DNA of 64,000 nt from Gimesia algae (lineage in GTDB: Bacteria; Planctomycetota; Planctomycetia; Planctomycetales; Planctomycetaceae): NCBI RefSeq assembly GCF_007746795.1, contig NZ_CP036343.1:4253357-4317356 (forward strand), in the 5' to 3' direction. Positions 1-8,010 of this stretch are shown one piece after another; the stretch's first letter is position 1, and the number at the start of each line of letters is the position of its first letter. A program made the translations under genes and the position numbers. The notes beneath the pieces were generated by a model, which did no database searches, was not told where the DNA came from, and was given only the letters and a program-made list of their open reading frames with translations.

Positions 1-2
1 AT

Positions 3-1730
3 CTGGAGAGTGGTCATGACCGCGGTCGAATTTACCGACTGTCTCACCCCGATGCAAAACAATTCAAGGTAGAGAAACTGGGAGACATGTCTATTGGCCA
101 ACTGGTCAGTCAATTGGAGTCACCAAACAGTTGGAACCGAGAGACAGCTCAACGTTTGATCTGGGAGCGTCAGGATAAGTCTGCTGTTGAACCTCTGCAA
201 AATCTGTTTCACAGTTCAAAACTGCCACTGGCACGCCTGCATTCGTTGTGGGCGCTGGATGGCTTAAATGCATTGAATGCAGAGATCCTGAATTCCGCTT
301 TGAAGGACTCTGTCCCTGGAATCAGAGAGCATGCAATTCGGCTGGCTGAATCACATGCTCGAATGCATCCTGAACTTGCTGAAAAGCTATTAGAACTGAC
401 TGACGATCCGGATTATCGAGTGCAACTGCAACTGGCTTTTTCTTTCGGAGAGCTCAACAGTGATGTTGCCGTTTCCGGTCTTACAAAACTGATAAATTCA
501 GAAAATTTCGACAGTGATATGCAGGTGGCCGTGCTGACCTCTGCTGCCGGTATAGCGGGACCGCTGGCCGTCAATTTTCTTCGAGAAACATCCGCAGAAC
601 TACCAGACTCGAAACGATCGCTTGTAATGGAATTGCTGAAAATTGCCGGTGCCAACAAAAACGTGGGTGAGTCGCTAACAGTTTTGAAGACAATTTCGAG
701 CGACCCCAGACCACTGGTACAGAAGCAGCTGATCCTGGCTGCGCTGGGAGAAGGACTGTCCAGAAGAGACACGTCTCTCAGTGCGCTGTTCAGTGACGAG
801 CGCTTGGATGCTGAAGTGAAGCATCGTTTAGATAAAATGATTGACGAAGTGATTCAGATCACGGGTGATGAAGATCGATCTATTGCCGAAAGAATCGCGG
901 CGATCAGACTGGCAGGGTATTTCGAATTCCGTGTCACGGGAGAAGTTTTAACCGATGTTTTAAATCCACGCTCTGCCCCCGAGATCCAACTGGCTACCAT
1001 CGAAGCGTTAGCACGTATGGGGTCGGAGAACGTCAGTCAATCCCTGTTACAGAACTGGTCAGGATTCAGCCCAACTATACGAACTGAAGTGATAGATGCT
1101 CTGCTGGGATCATCGGGGCGCATTCAATATTTATTGGCTGCAATCAAAAATCAGCAAGTGAAACTGAATGAAATAACTCGTGATAAAAAAGAGCTATTAA
1201 CAAATCATCCCCATCCGCCGATCAGAGACCAAGCTCGTAGTGTATTCGGAAACGAAGTCAATCCTGATCGGGCCAGAGTTGTACAGGCTTACGAATCAGC
1301 ACTCAAATACCAGGGGGATGTGGAACGCGGTAAACTAGTCTATCGTAAAAACTGTGCTGCATGCCATAAAGTGGGGGATCAGGGATTTCAGGTAGGCCCT
1401 GACTTGACTTCCACAAAGAATAAGTCTGACAGAGACCTGTTGATTGCCATTCTTGATCCGAGCAGAGAAGCACAGGCAAATTTTAATACTTATACAATTG
1501 TCACAACTCAGGGTAAATTAATTACGGGAATGATCGCTGCAGAGACCGCGACGAGTTATACCATACGCAGAGCGGAAGGTAAGCAGGATATCATATTGCG
1601 TAACAACATCGATACTCTGCTTTCTAATGGTGTTTCATTGATGCCGAATGGACTCGAAAAAGAGATAAACCACCAACAGATGGCAGATGTCATAGCATAT
1701 ATCAAGTCCTTGAAAACCTCCGCAGATTAA
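3..1730 (+). CDS. PVC-type haem-binding dehydrogenase, C-terminal part (5' end outside window)
   Basis: The frame is open from base 3, well before the first ATG at 87. The residues encoded before that ATG (RGRIYRL) resemble the end of the beta-propeller domain of planctomycete membrane-bound dehydrogenases, so the start lies upstream of the window. The middle is a long run of alpha-helical HEAT-like repeats. Near the C-terminus there is a c-type cytochrome motif, CAACH, at about 1350-1365, followed by GPDLTS and an ILDPSRE segment. This is the hallmark order of the PVC-type haem-binding domain (TIGR02603 family). The protein is expected to act outside the cytoplasmic membrane, passing electrons from sugar or alcohol oxidation to a covalently bound haem. 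The substrate cannot be read from the sequence. Confidence 0.85.
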   Translation: MESGHDRGRIYRLSHPDAKQFKVEKLGDMSIGQLVSQLESPNSWNRETAQRLIWERQDKSAVEPLQNLFHSSKLPLARLHSLWALDGLNALNAEILNSALKDSVPGIREHAIRLAESHARMHPELAEKLLELTDDPDYRVQLQLAFSFGELNSDVAVSGLTKLINSENFDSDMQVAVLTSAAGIAGPLAVNFLRETSAELPDSKRSLVMELLKIAGANKNVGESLTVLKTISSDPRPLVQKQLILAALGEGLSRRDTSLSALFSDERLDAEVKHRLDKMIDEVIQITGDEDRSIAERIAAIRLAGYFEFRVTGEVLTDVLNPRSAPEIQLATIEALARMGSENVSQSLLQNWSGFSPTIRTEVIDALLGSSGRIQYLLAAIKNQQVKLNEITRDKKELLTNHPHPPIRDQARSVFGNEVNPDRARVVQAYESALKYQGDVERGKLVYRKNCAACHKVGDQGFQVGPDLTSTKNKSDRDLLIAILDPSREAQANFNTYTIVTTQGKLITGMIAAETATSYTIRRAEGKQDIILRNNIDTLLSNGVSLMPNGLEKEINHQQMADVIAYIKSLKTSAD

Positions 1731-1805
1731 TGTATTTCGACGGATCTGAATGTAGAATGAAAATAGCATACGAGATATTTACTCACCAGAAAGTACAAAG
1801 GAGTA

Positions 1806-1973
1806 TCATTCAGGTCCCCTGATATTTCCGCCATCTTCAAATGGCACTCCATGAATTTCAGAAGCTTTCTTGAGGAGTCGTCTTATTTTTCCACGACTAT
1901 AATCTAAGATCGAAGCAATCTCTTTGTTCAGTTTTTCCTGCTGGTGGAGTTTCCAGGCTTGCCAGTTGAAGAG
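1806..1973 (-). pseudogene. Relic C-terminal tail of a serine-recombinase-like protein
   Basis: On the minus strand about 55 codons read as a coherent C-terminal tail ending in TGA at 1806-1808. It includes KLNKEIASILDYSRGKIRR, which looks like the small helix-turn-helix at the end of planctomycete resolvase/invertase-type recombinases. A TGA in the same frame at 1974-1976 cuts it off and nothing upstream continues the protein. It is therefore a fragment. The family call is from pattern memory only, so it is moderate. It lies about 170 bp from the tRNA-Pro fragment, which fits a zone of past insertions. Confidence 0.4.
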
Positions 1974-2140
1974 TCATTCAGTGATGAAATAATAAAATTG
2001 CCTGCTACATTAATTCATTGCTTTACAAAATATTTCACACCCAATGACCGGTGATACCGTTGTGTATCAATTCGGGTACAAGAGGGATCACGCTATCAGC
2101 ACAACCATTAAACTCAAAGACATTACATCATAACTCTGCA

Positions 2141-2184
2141 TGTTCGGGACGCAGAGGTCGCAAGTTCAAATCTTGTCATCCCGA
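2141..2184 (+). other. 3' fragment of a tRNA-Pro(CGG) gene, probable attachment site
   Basis: The segment reads as an anticodon loop TTCGGGA (anticodon CGG) followed by CGCAG as the 3' anticodon stem. Then come a variable region, a T arm with stem GCAAG/CTTGT around loop TTCAAAT, the acceptor strand CATCCCG and discriminator A. No CCA is encoded. The sequence upstream does not pair with the anticodon stem or the acceptor strand, so identity begins inside the anticodon loop. A tRNA 3' half with an intact T arm is the classic footprint of a tRNA-targeting integrase. It is not a functional tRNA. Confidence 0.75.
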
Positions 2185-2237
2185 CTTGCACTAAGAGTCT
2201 ATCTTTAAAATGCTTACGCGTTTTAAAAAACTATTGA

Positions 2238-2273
2238 CAGGCTGCTTATCCATCACGGTAGGCAGCCTGTTTT
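2238..2273 (+). terminator. Rho-independent terminator downstream of the tRNA-Pro fragment
   Basis: An 8-bp perfect stem CAGGCTGC/GCAGCCTG with a 16-nt loop is followed directly by TTTT. It lies about 55 bp after the tRNA 3' fragment. It may be the original terminator of a tRNA-Pro transcript, which would place the native chromosome on this side of the junction. Confidence 0.6.
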
Positions 2274-2319
2274 CGTTACCCCTTCTCAGTTTTCACACAC
2301 CGCCTTCCCTGCCTGTGTT

Positions 2320-2414
2320 TTAGAGCACATCACATGTATTCATAGCGTCTCTCAAACTATTATACTCGGCCCAAATAGCCCTGGAGACGCTACAGTAAAC
2401 CTGGATACAGTCTA
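2320..2414 (+). repeat. Dispersed 95-bp hairpin repeat, copy A
   Basis: This begins TTAGAGCACATCACAT and ends ACAGTCTA. Internal arms TAGCGTCTC and GAGACGCTA form a 9-bp stem around a loop of about 35 nt. It is the same family as copies at 9919, 18657, 19863, 39027 and 46553. No coding capacity is seen, so it resembles a non-autonomous miniature element. Confidence 0.85.
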
Positions 2415-3047
2415 TTCCTGAAAACTATGATTCACCCACTGAAGATATTCGACTTGACTCCCCCCGGCACTCAACCAGAATATGCGTCTGACTGAGTCGC
2501 GCGCGTGACCAGTTTACAGTGCACTGAAACACACGCCACTTGTTCCAGGTCTTCACTATAAAACAGTCAGTTTTTTCCAGATTTGCACTGCCTGAAACCA
2601 CACTTGTGCGTGATGTATGCCTGCGGGTCGCCGCACTTCGCAGTCCTTCGTCCCGATACCGCCACTGCTCACTCCAGTATCGTGCCCGGATCAACATACA
2701 TCGCCACATCATTCTGAAATCCCCCCTTGATCTCCTCATGCCCTTCCCGAAAATAATCCAACATGCAACAGAACCACTGACACCAGTCAACAGATTGAAC
2801 AGCAGATTGAATCCCACAACCACAAACATCACTCCTTATCCTCTCACACCATGGGTCCCATCTGTCGGCTTGCCCGACAGTGCTGGTGTTAACGACCCTT
2901 ACACGTTTCACAAAGTAGTATAAAAGAAACGCTCTGCCCCCCGCAGATGAACATCCCGAACCACAGGAAGCTTAAAATGCAGGAACAAAACGTGTCAGCG
3001 GTATGCCCCCAGGAACATCCCAGCTTAGCCCCGGGTTTACCATTCTG
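2415..3047. other. Gene-poor stretch between repeat A and the CxxCH protein gene
   Basis: Several overlapping open frames exist on both strands here (for example 2425-2832 minus and 2540-2923 plus). None has a recognisable domain or convincing residue composition, and they mutually overlap. The only structure I can support is the hairpin at 2862-2880. The stretch may be decayed accessory DNA. Confidence 0.5.
2862..2880. repeat. Short palindromic hairpin repeat, copy 1
   Basis: This is a perfect 7-bp stem CTGTCGG/CCGACAG with loop CTTGC. Read on the minus strand it is ACTGTCGGGCAAGCCGACAG. That matches the hairpin at 9703-9721 except for the loop's first base and one stem pair changed on both sides. 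There is no T-run after it, so it is not a terminator. Confidence 0.55.
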
Positions 3048-4247
3048 TTATTCCTGTGATTTCGAGTCGTCACCCGAAAACGCCTCAAGATATCCTAGCA
3101 ACACCGAATAGTTGGGCTGCCGCATCTTCCATTGCGGCGTCTTTGAGGGCGATTGAGTGGTTGTTCTCAGCACACTTCGGTCATCAGGTACCACGACACC
3201 GAAGAAGTTAGAATGGAGCGTGGCTAATCCATTGTCGGCGTGACATTGTGAACATTGCTGCAACCCCCTTGGAAAATGTTGTTCGCCGAAGAATGGTTCG
3301 CCGAACTCTAATCTTCTTAATGATGCTGCCGCATCCGTATCGAGAAGATGCTGAACGGACATTTCGAATACTGCACTTCGAAGACGATGTTGCATACGAG
3401 TACGTTCGCTGATCGTGGGGGTCAAGTCATTAAATGCGATCGACAGGATGATGGGAGTCGTTTTAGGGATGCCGCTGGTCGAAATCACAAGCATGCGTTC
3501 CACAAGAATCGCGCGAAGCCCCTGCGGGAAACTCGGTAGCGGAGGAAGCGGCGTGTGCCGGGGTACAAACCGATAGAGAAACTCGCGTCGCCGTTCCGCT
3601 TCCACTGCCGCATGCTTATTGAATTCTGCGAGATAAGCCTTCGCTTGCTCCTGGCCCTTCGGGAATCGAACAAACAGGAGAAACTCTGACCTGCCGCCAT
3701 GCGAAGATTCGTGCGTGAGTGCCACGCGATTGATCCCTTTGTGTGTGAGCTGAACCCATTCGCCGTCCGGTTCGAACAGGTCTGCGGGAAGCTCAAGATC
3801 ATTGAGGGAATCACGGGGTAATTCATTTCCCAGCGGGCGAGTCGAGTAGTTTCCCTTAAGTTCGCCGATTTCCCGCTCTGTGAGTGCAGTCAGTGAAATG
3901 AGTTTCGCGAGTCGGTATCGCAGGGTGCGGTGGGCGGGTGCGGTGAATTTACCTTGCGCTACCAGCAGATCGAACGTACGCCACGCCTCGCGTTGCATCA
4001 CAGCCCGCTGAATCGGTTGTCGAGCATTCGACTCAACCGGCGCGTTGAGCAAAGTGTCTATCGTGTCCGACGCTTTTCGCAGGAAGTCATCATCGTCCAA
4101 CTCAGTAGGTCCGGTGTTGCTAAGCACCTGATAGCAAACGTTCCACGGATGTTTAGAGTCGCTATCGAAGAGCGTTACGTTCTGTGCCCAACAGGGGCCG
4201 CACACCATTCCGAGCGCCAACAGTGTGAGAATACAGAGTCGTGACAT
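3048..4247 (-). CDS. Secreted protein with one CxxCH motif, function unknown
   Basis: This is a 399-residue protein with a clear signal peptide, a hydrophobic stretch ending WAQ at about residue 22. A single c-type haem motif CSQCH lies near residues 329-333, late in the chain. The rest has no domain I recognise. The single late CxxCH in an exported protein is common in planctomycetes and suggests a periplasmic haem protein or a protein working with one. The segment just before the motif (FGEPFFGEQHFPRGLQQ) gives no family clue. The gene stands alone, leftward, with no close partner, and I see no attC after it, so I do not count it as an integron cassette. Confidence 0.75.
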   Translation of the reverse strand: MSRLCILTLLALGMVCGPCWAQNVTLFDSDSKHPWNVCYQVLSNTGPTELDDDDFLRKASDTIDTLLNAPVESNARQPIQRAVMQREAWRTFDLLVAQGKFTAPAHRTLRYRLAKLISLTALTEREIGELKGNYSTRPLGNELPRDSLNDLELPADLFEPDGEWVQLTHKGINRVALTHESSHGGRSEFLLFVRFPKGQEQAKAYLAEFNKHAAVEAERRREFLYRFVPRHTPLPPLPSFPQGLRAILVERMLVISTSGIPKTTPIILSIAFNDLTPTISERTRMQHRLRSAVFEMSVQHLLDTDAAASLRRLEFGEPFFGEQHFPRGLQQCSQCHADNGLATLHSNFFGVVVPDDRSVLRTTTQSPSKTPQWKMRQPNYSVLLGYLEAFSGDDSKSQE

Positions 4248-4417
4248 GCATGAACTTTCAGGAATACCGATTCATAGACATCAGAGACAGAATATGTTGC
4301 CGCCGACACTCATTAAGACATGTTCATATTTAAGCCTATCAAGTCTTCTGCCTATTGTCAATTTTCCACTAGTGGGCCGGTGTTCTCAATTAGAGCCATG
4401 CAGGGAAGACCGACATG

Positions 4418-4461
4418 ACAGCGGATGTTGACCCTCTCCTCTCTATCAGGAACATGCAGCA
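4418..4461 (+). repeat. 44-nt imperfect direct repeat, left copy
   Basis: By my count 37 of 44 positions match the segment at 6658-6701, including the shared core CTCTATCAGGA. The two copies bracket the integron cassettes, the right one lying in the leader of the intI fragment. It could be a duplicated integrase-side leader or the mark of a past rearrangement. Confidence 0.6.
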
Positions 4462-4534
4462 ATGTATTTAGCGTTAAAAGCACCAGGACCAGTGAATGAA
4501 GGAAATGAGTTTGAAAAACCGGGAACCGTGCCAA

Positions 4535-4560
4535 CTCCGGTGGAACGATTTGTTGTTAAG
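4535..4560 (-). other. Partial attC-like sequence after cassette gene 2
   Basis: The 12 nt AACGATTTGTTG at 4544-4555 are identical to those at the outer end of the attC at 5721-5810, and the distance from the stop codon suits a cassette end. The expected opposite arm ending in a GTTRRRY-like core is not clear to the left. This looks like half an attC or a decayed one. Its R'-like bases also do not match the start of cassette 2. Confidence 0.4.
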
Positions 4561-4591
4561 TGCCAATGCCAGCAGGCCGTGAAATGAAGTG

Positions 4592-5710
4592 TTACAGATT
4601 GCGAAAGAGATCATCAAAAAGAATATTATCAATTGACGTCGCCGCGGTCACCGCGTCAGCTTTGTTGGGCAGTACCGTTTCGAGTTCGGAGCGGGTGGTG
4701 CGGAAGAATATATTGCGCGACTTCGTGTCCCCGTCGATTCTAATATGAAACGAGATGACAATTTGATTAATATCTACTTGTGAATCTGCTAACAATTGAA
4801 ACAGGCGCATCGCATATTGACACACTTGGTCACGGACTTCCACAATTGTTGGATTCGTGGCTGTGACATTCGCATTGAACCATGCTTCCGCACCTTCGCG
4901 ATCCGCTAGAATGTCAAGAGCAAGTTCACCGTCAAGGAAAGGTATTGGCGACTGTGCATCCAGTTCTCGGACACCGTGGTCCAAGAGGAACTGTCTCAAA
5001 GCCATCTTTTCGACAGAATAATCGATTGACGTGTCGTCGTCTGGTTTCGCGGCTGATGGTTCTTGTGCATAGTCATGCTCTTGGTTAGACAACTTGAAAA
5101 ACTCTGGAATGAAGCTCGTAATGCGCAAGGCAACGTGGCACAGTACGAGTATCGAAGAGTAGAAAAATCCTTTCTGTGTGATAGTCCAGGAGCCACCGTC
5201 CGCAACCGAAATGATTACGGGATATCCTAGGAGTACAAGGAGAACGGATGACAGGCCGAATACTGGGGCGACCCCAAGATTTGAAATATACCGAAAATAT
5301 CTGCGTACGCTCCCGAAGGATGGGGGTACGAATGCCGTGGACATCAGGGTATGGATATAGCCGAGTTGGCGAAAGTGGTCGAGGACTGCTTTCGCATACA
5401 GAATCACGAAAAGGTAATACAGAAACGTGAAGAAACGCGAGTAGAAGGGGAAGTGAATCATGGCAAACGGAAGCACCGTCAAATAGGCCAGCGAAATAAG
5501 CAGGCTGCGGCCAAAGTGTACGTAGACCTCCAGAAACATGCGTCGGCTAAACTTGAACGAGGCAAATCCACTCTGGATAACGAACAGTAGTGCGGCGAAC
5601 GCGAGGCCGAACAGCACGCCTGCGGTGCTGAGTAGGTCACCATAATACGCACTGTAGTCGGTTGGTGCCGGCGGGTGAATAGCAGCCTTGATGAAGTCCA
5701 CGAAACTCAT
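4592..5710 (-). CDS. Integron cassette 2: multi-spanning membrane protein with a soluble C-terminal domain
   Basis: This is a 372-residue protein. The first 210 residues carry about five or six hydrophobic segments, among them STAGVLFGLAFAALLFVIQS, a pair around residues 68-110 and another pair near 145-200. The last 150 residues are polar and probably cytoplasmic. No family is recognised. The ATG at 5710 lies 16 nt after the cassette boundary GTTATGG of the preceding attC, which is where a cassette gene should start, so I accept this start. It runs in the same leftward direction as cassette 1, away from the intI fragment. Membrane proteins of unknown role are common integron cargo. A partner role with the HEPN-like cassette is possible but unproven. 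Confidence 0.75.
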   Translation of the reverse strand: MSFVDFIKAAIHPPAPTDYSAYYGDLLSTAGVLFGLAFAALLFVIQSGFASFKFSRRMFLEVYVHFGRSLLISLAYLTVLPFAMIHFPFYSRFFTFLYYLFVILYAKAVLDHFRQLGYIHTLMSTAFVPPSFGSVRRYFRYISNLGVAPVFGLSSVLLVLLGYPVIISVADGGSWTITQKGFFYSSILVLCHVALRITSFIPEFFKLSNQEHDYAQEPSAAKPDDDTSIDYSVEKMALRQFLLDHGVRELDAQSPIPFLDGELALDILADREGAEAWFNANVTATNPTIVEVRDQVCQYAMRLFQLLADSQVDINQIVISFHIRIDGDTKSRNIFFRTTRSELETVLPNKADAVTAATSIDNILFDDLFRNL

Positions 5711-5720
5711 GACTAGTTGC

Positions 5721-5810
5721 CCATAACGTCTGAGTTGACCAAGTGCCGTGATTCAACTCTGCTTCAATTTGCACGGAGCAACGGCACTTTGGTCCAACGA
5801 TTTGTTGGAC
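5721..5810 (-). other. attC recombination site of an integron cassette
   Basis: Read on the minus strand the site begins with the core GTCCAAC and ends with GTTATGG. The arms at 5735-5749 and 5781-5797 are complementary over ACGGCACTT and GGTCAA. One arm carries two extra unpaired bases, the usual extrahelical bases of attC hairpins. The segment before the end core, CAACTCAGACGTTAT, is typical of attC sites. GTCCAAC is the exact complement of GTTGGAC at the start of the same cassette (6564-6570), as expected for an inserted cassette. The site is 90 bp long and overlaps the end of the cassette 1 gene. Confidence 0.93.
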
Positions 5811-6556
5811 ATTTCATCCAAATAATTAATTAATCGACAAGCCTTGCTCATGTATGTGACGAAACACCTGAGCACCATAATGCTGTCTTCTTTAGTCAAA
5901 GTGCTGCCAGTTGGATGACCAGCATCGTTTCGATTTACTCTTATGACATCAAACATCGAATCTAGCCAGATCGACATGTTATCTGCAAGATTGCCCGGAA
6001 TTCTTTTCTTGGCCTTATCTAGTTCAGGACGCATTTTACTGAACAGTTCTCGAATCCCGATCCGTGGGTTGTCAACCGCTCTTGAGATTGTCTCATGACC
6101 TTCAATTAGGTCGCTCTTTGCCATAGCTTGGGCCATTCGAACAATTACAGACTCTGAAGACACCCCGATCATTACGTGGCAGGCCACATACATTTCATTG
6201 ACAAACGCTTTAATTGCCTCTTGGGCGTATTGTTTCTCAATTTCGCTTATTCCGACTGCTTTCTTAAGTAAGCTGGCATACCAAAAGTTGTCATTGTATG
6301 GGTTTTCATCTTCCTCCTCAATGTACCGCTTGCCCTTTTCAGTGATCCGGAGATCCCAGTTCGATGGGGCCGGCTGACTGATATCGAAGTATGCCAACCC
6401 TCGAGAGATCCAATCCCATGCCATAGGCATTAGACTATCCCGAGTTACCCGATAATCTGATTGTTTTCCGTTGAATTCACGGGCAATAAAGTACAGACGT
6501 CGGTCACTCATTTTTTGGATAAATCGTAATAATTCAATCTCAAGTCCAGGTTTCAT
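5753..6556 (-). CDS. Integron cassette 1: HEPN-like protein with N-terminal winged-helix-like region
   Basis: This is a 267-residue protein. I place the start at the ATG at 6556, eight bases inside the cassette boundary GTTGGAC (6564-6570). The frame stays open to 6604, but that would cross the recombination point. Residues 1-80 resemble a winged helix (ending DLRITEKGKRYIEEE). The alpha-helical remainder carries RNDAGH at residues 209-214, an Rx4H motif in the position typical of HEPN nucleases and DUF4145-like proteins. Many HEPN proteins are RNases in toxin-antitoxin or antiphage systems, so a defence or toxin role is an inference. The last 18 residues (starting SNKSLDQS) are translated from the attC, a known oddity of cassette genes. 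No antitoxin-like gene is in the same cassette. Confidence 0.8.
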   Translation of the reverse strand: MKPGLEIELLRFIQKMSDRRLYFIAREFNGKQSDYRVTRDSLMPMAWDWISRGLAYFDISQPAPSNWDLRITEKGKRYIEEEDENPYNDNFWYASLLKKAVGISEIEKQYAQEAIKAFVNEMYVACHVMIGVSSESVIVRMAQAMAKSDLIEGHETISRAVDNPRIGIRELFSKMRPELDKAKKRIPGNLADNMSIWLDSMFDVIRVNRNDAGHPTGSTLTKEDSIMVLRCFVTYMSKACRLINYLDEMSNKSLDQSAVAPCKLKQS

Positions 6557-6563
6557 GTCGCAT

Positions 6564-6570
6564 GTCCAAC
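6564..6570 (-). other. Integron cassette insertion boundary (attI-side core site)
   Basis: GTTGGAC on the minus strand is the first core site of cassette 1. It matches the complement of the attC outer core at 5804-5810, which fixes the cassette as about 6569 down to 5727. The attI site should lie between here and the intI fragment to the right. Confidence 0.8.
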
Positions 6571-6642
6571 TATGTTGATAGACAGAATATGATTCTGTAT
6601 ACATTTATCAGGATTTCTGCCGATTATCAATTGACACTATAA

Positions 6643-6828
6643 ATGGGATATGAGTTCACAGCGGAAGTTGATTCTCTGCACTCTATCAGGATCACGCAGC
6701 ATGACTACTGCCGTTTATCGATTATCCAACTCCTTGACCAGATGCGAAATAAGTTGCGAGTGATGCACTATGCCTGCAAGACCGAGCAGGCTTACGTGAT
6801 GTGGATCGAGAGATTCTTGCGTTTTCCT
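6643..6828 (+). pseudogene. intI: Integron integrase intI, N-terminal fragment
   Basis: The part at 6727-6828 reads LLDQMRNKLRVMHY followed by KTEQAYVMWIERFLRF. That is the N-terminal SAM-like DNA-binding domain of IntI-type tyrosine recombinases (compare LDQLRERIRYLHYS and RTEQAYVNWVRAFIRFHG in IntI1). Identity stops right after FLRF. The frame then runs about 22 unrelated codons to a stop at 6894. The catalytic domain with its R..H-x-x-R..Y residues is missing, so the gene is dead. Its position and direction are canonical: rightward, with the cassette array beginning on its left and running leftward. Confidence 0.85.
6658..6701 (+). repeat. 44-nt imperfect direct repeat, right copy
   Basis: This is the partner of 4418-4461. 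It lies between the first cassette boundary and the recognisable part of intI, in the integrase leader. Confidence 0.6.
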
Positions 6829-7136
6829 CGTGACCCCAATCGGTGGCGGTGCGGACGGTGTTTCGTTCGACGGAACACATCCAGCCGGCAATAAAAACAA
6901 TACAGGTTATCTGCAAGGCAACCCGGGCACTGCGGTTGCCGCATTTCGCCTCTTTGCCGTCTTCGCTCATTTCACTTTCACCCGCGCGCAAAAAATATCT
7001 GGAGGTATTCGGGGTGGCCGTAATGACCACCAGGAACACCGCCAGATTTTCTGATTCAGAGAATCCTGATTATTTCCCAGGAAATAATCGCGTGCGGTTC
7101 AGTGTGTAAATCAGTTTAGTTTTTCGCGCTCATTCG
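6829..7136. other. Unassigned stretch after the intI fragment
   Basis: There are short overlapping frames on both strands and no recognisable product. The missing integrase catalytic domain is not found here in any frame I could read, so the fragment ends by replacement, not by a simple frameshift. Confidence 0.5.
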
Positions 7137-7940
7137 TCAAGCGTGATTTTTAAAAGGAGCACTTTCTTTTATTTGATTACGATCAGTGTTTGTGAAGGCT
7201 GCTATAATATTTTGAATTGACTCAGAATTTCCATATCCAATGGTAGTAACGAGAGCGATCTGATGAGATTTAAGATTAGTCAATTCATTCTGGTAGTACT
7301 TGATATCTGCTGAATCAGACCTGCACGATTTCATAAAAAAACCGGCAAAAAAAACTGCAACTGAAACCAGTGTAAGTCGTGGAAGACTCTGAATGAGTAG
7401 AATGTTCAGATCTGTAACATAATTGGTAGCCGATGCAACAGAGATTGTGATCACTAATAACACAAACGAGATTATTCCTATCAATATTCTCATATTGAAA
7501 CGGTGTCTTCTAGTTGATTCTTCACTCGCTGATTGGTATTGCTTCTGCTGATACTCAAAGATACCCAAAAGCGTGGAGTAATTCAGACTTTCCGACTTCT
7601 CAGTCGCTATGGTCTCAACTGATGGTTTGATGTAATCTGTGACTAATGGACGCGCCCCTTTTTCAGTTATGTCATCGACCACGACCACCTGCTGTTGTTC
7701 TGAACTCTGGGGAACACATACATCAGTCTCAGCAATTGCATAGAAACAGCTTGTCTGGAATGGTACACCCTGATACGTGGCCACATGAGAACCCAGTGTT
7801 TCGGAGATATTTACCATCTCCGACCTAACACCAGAACTCCACCCCGATGCATCCAGACTGCCATCGATAATCAGTTTATCGCCAGATTCTTCGACAGCGA
7901 TGTCAGTGTAGTTTAATTCACAAATACTTCTTGGCTTCAT
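7137..7940 (-). CDS. Unknown protein with two transmembrane segments
   Basis: This is a 267-residue protein. The N-terminal 145 residues are polar and mostly extended, with no export signal. Two membrane segments follow (RILIGIISFVLLVITISVA at about 148-168, and one near 178-205). A short charged C-terminal tail (YYQNELTNLKSHQIALVTT) is probably cytoplasmic. The tail layout resembles many unclassified bacterial membrane proteins found in accessory regions. No domain is recognised. No attC follows it. The gene is leftward and isolated, about 240 bp from the intI relic. Confidence 0.65.
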   Translation of the reverse strand: MKPRSICELNYTDIAVEESGDKLIIDGSLDASGWSSGVRSEMVNISETLGSHVATYQGVPFQTSCFYAIAETDVCVPQSSEQQQVVVVDDITEKGARPLVTDYIKPSVETIATEKSESLNYSTLLGIFEYQQKQYQSASEESTRRHRFNMRILIGIISFVLLVITISVASATNYVTDLNILLIQSLPRLTLVSVAVFFAGFFMKSCRSDSADIKYYQNELTNLKSHQIALVTTIGYGNSESIQNIIAAFTNTDRNQIKESAPFKNHA

Positions 7941-8010
7941 CTGTTCAACACCTTCCGTGAAACATGGGAAAAGAAATGGCCTTCAAATTATCTCTCCCCG
8001 ATGAAGGCCG

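Noticed and set aside
2101..2184. A complete tRNA-Pro gene
   Set aside because: The sequence before the anticodon loop does not form the D arm or pair with the anticodon stem and acceptor strand; only the 3' half is present.
2425..2923. Overlapping frames of 135, 127 and 80 codons on both strands
   Set aside because: They overlap one another, have no recognisable domain, and their composition (many Trp, Cys and Arg) looks like non-coding translation.
3048..4247. The CxxCH protein gene as a third integron cassette
   Set aside because: It has the right direction, but there is no attC-like hairpin after its stop and no core site at its start.
4357..4400. Sequence TGTCAATTTTCCACTAGTGG resembling an IS21-type terminus
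   Set aside because: No istA or istB-like gene and no matching opposite end were found nearby, so the resemblance alone does not support a mobile element call.
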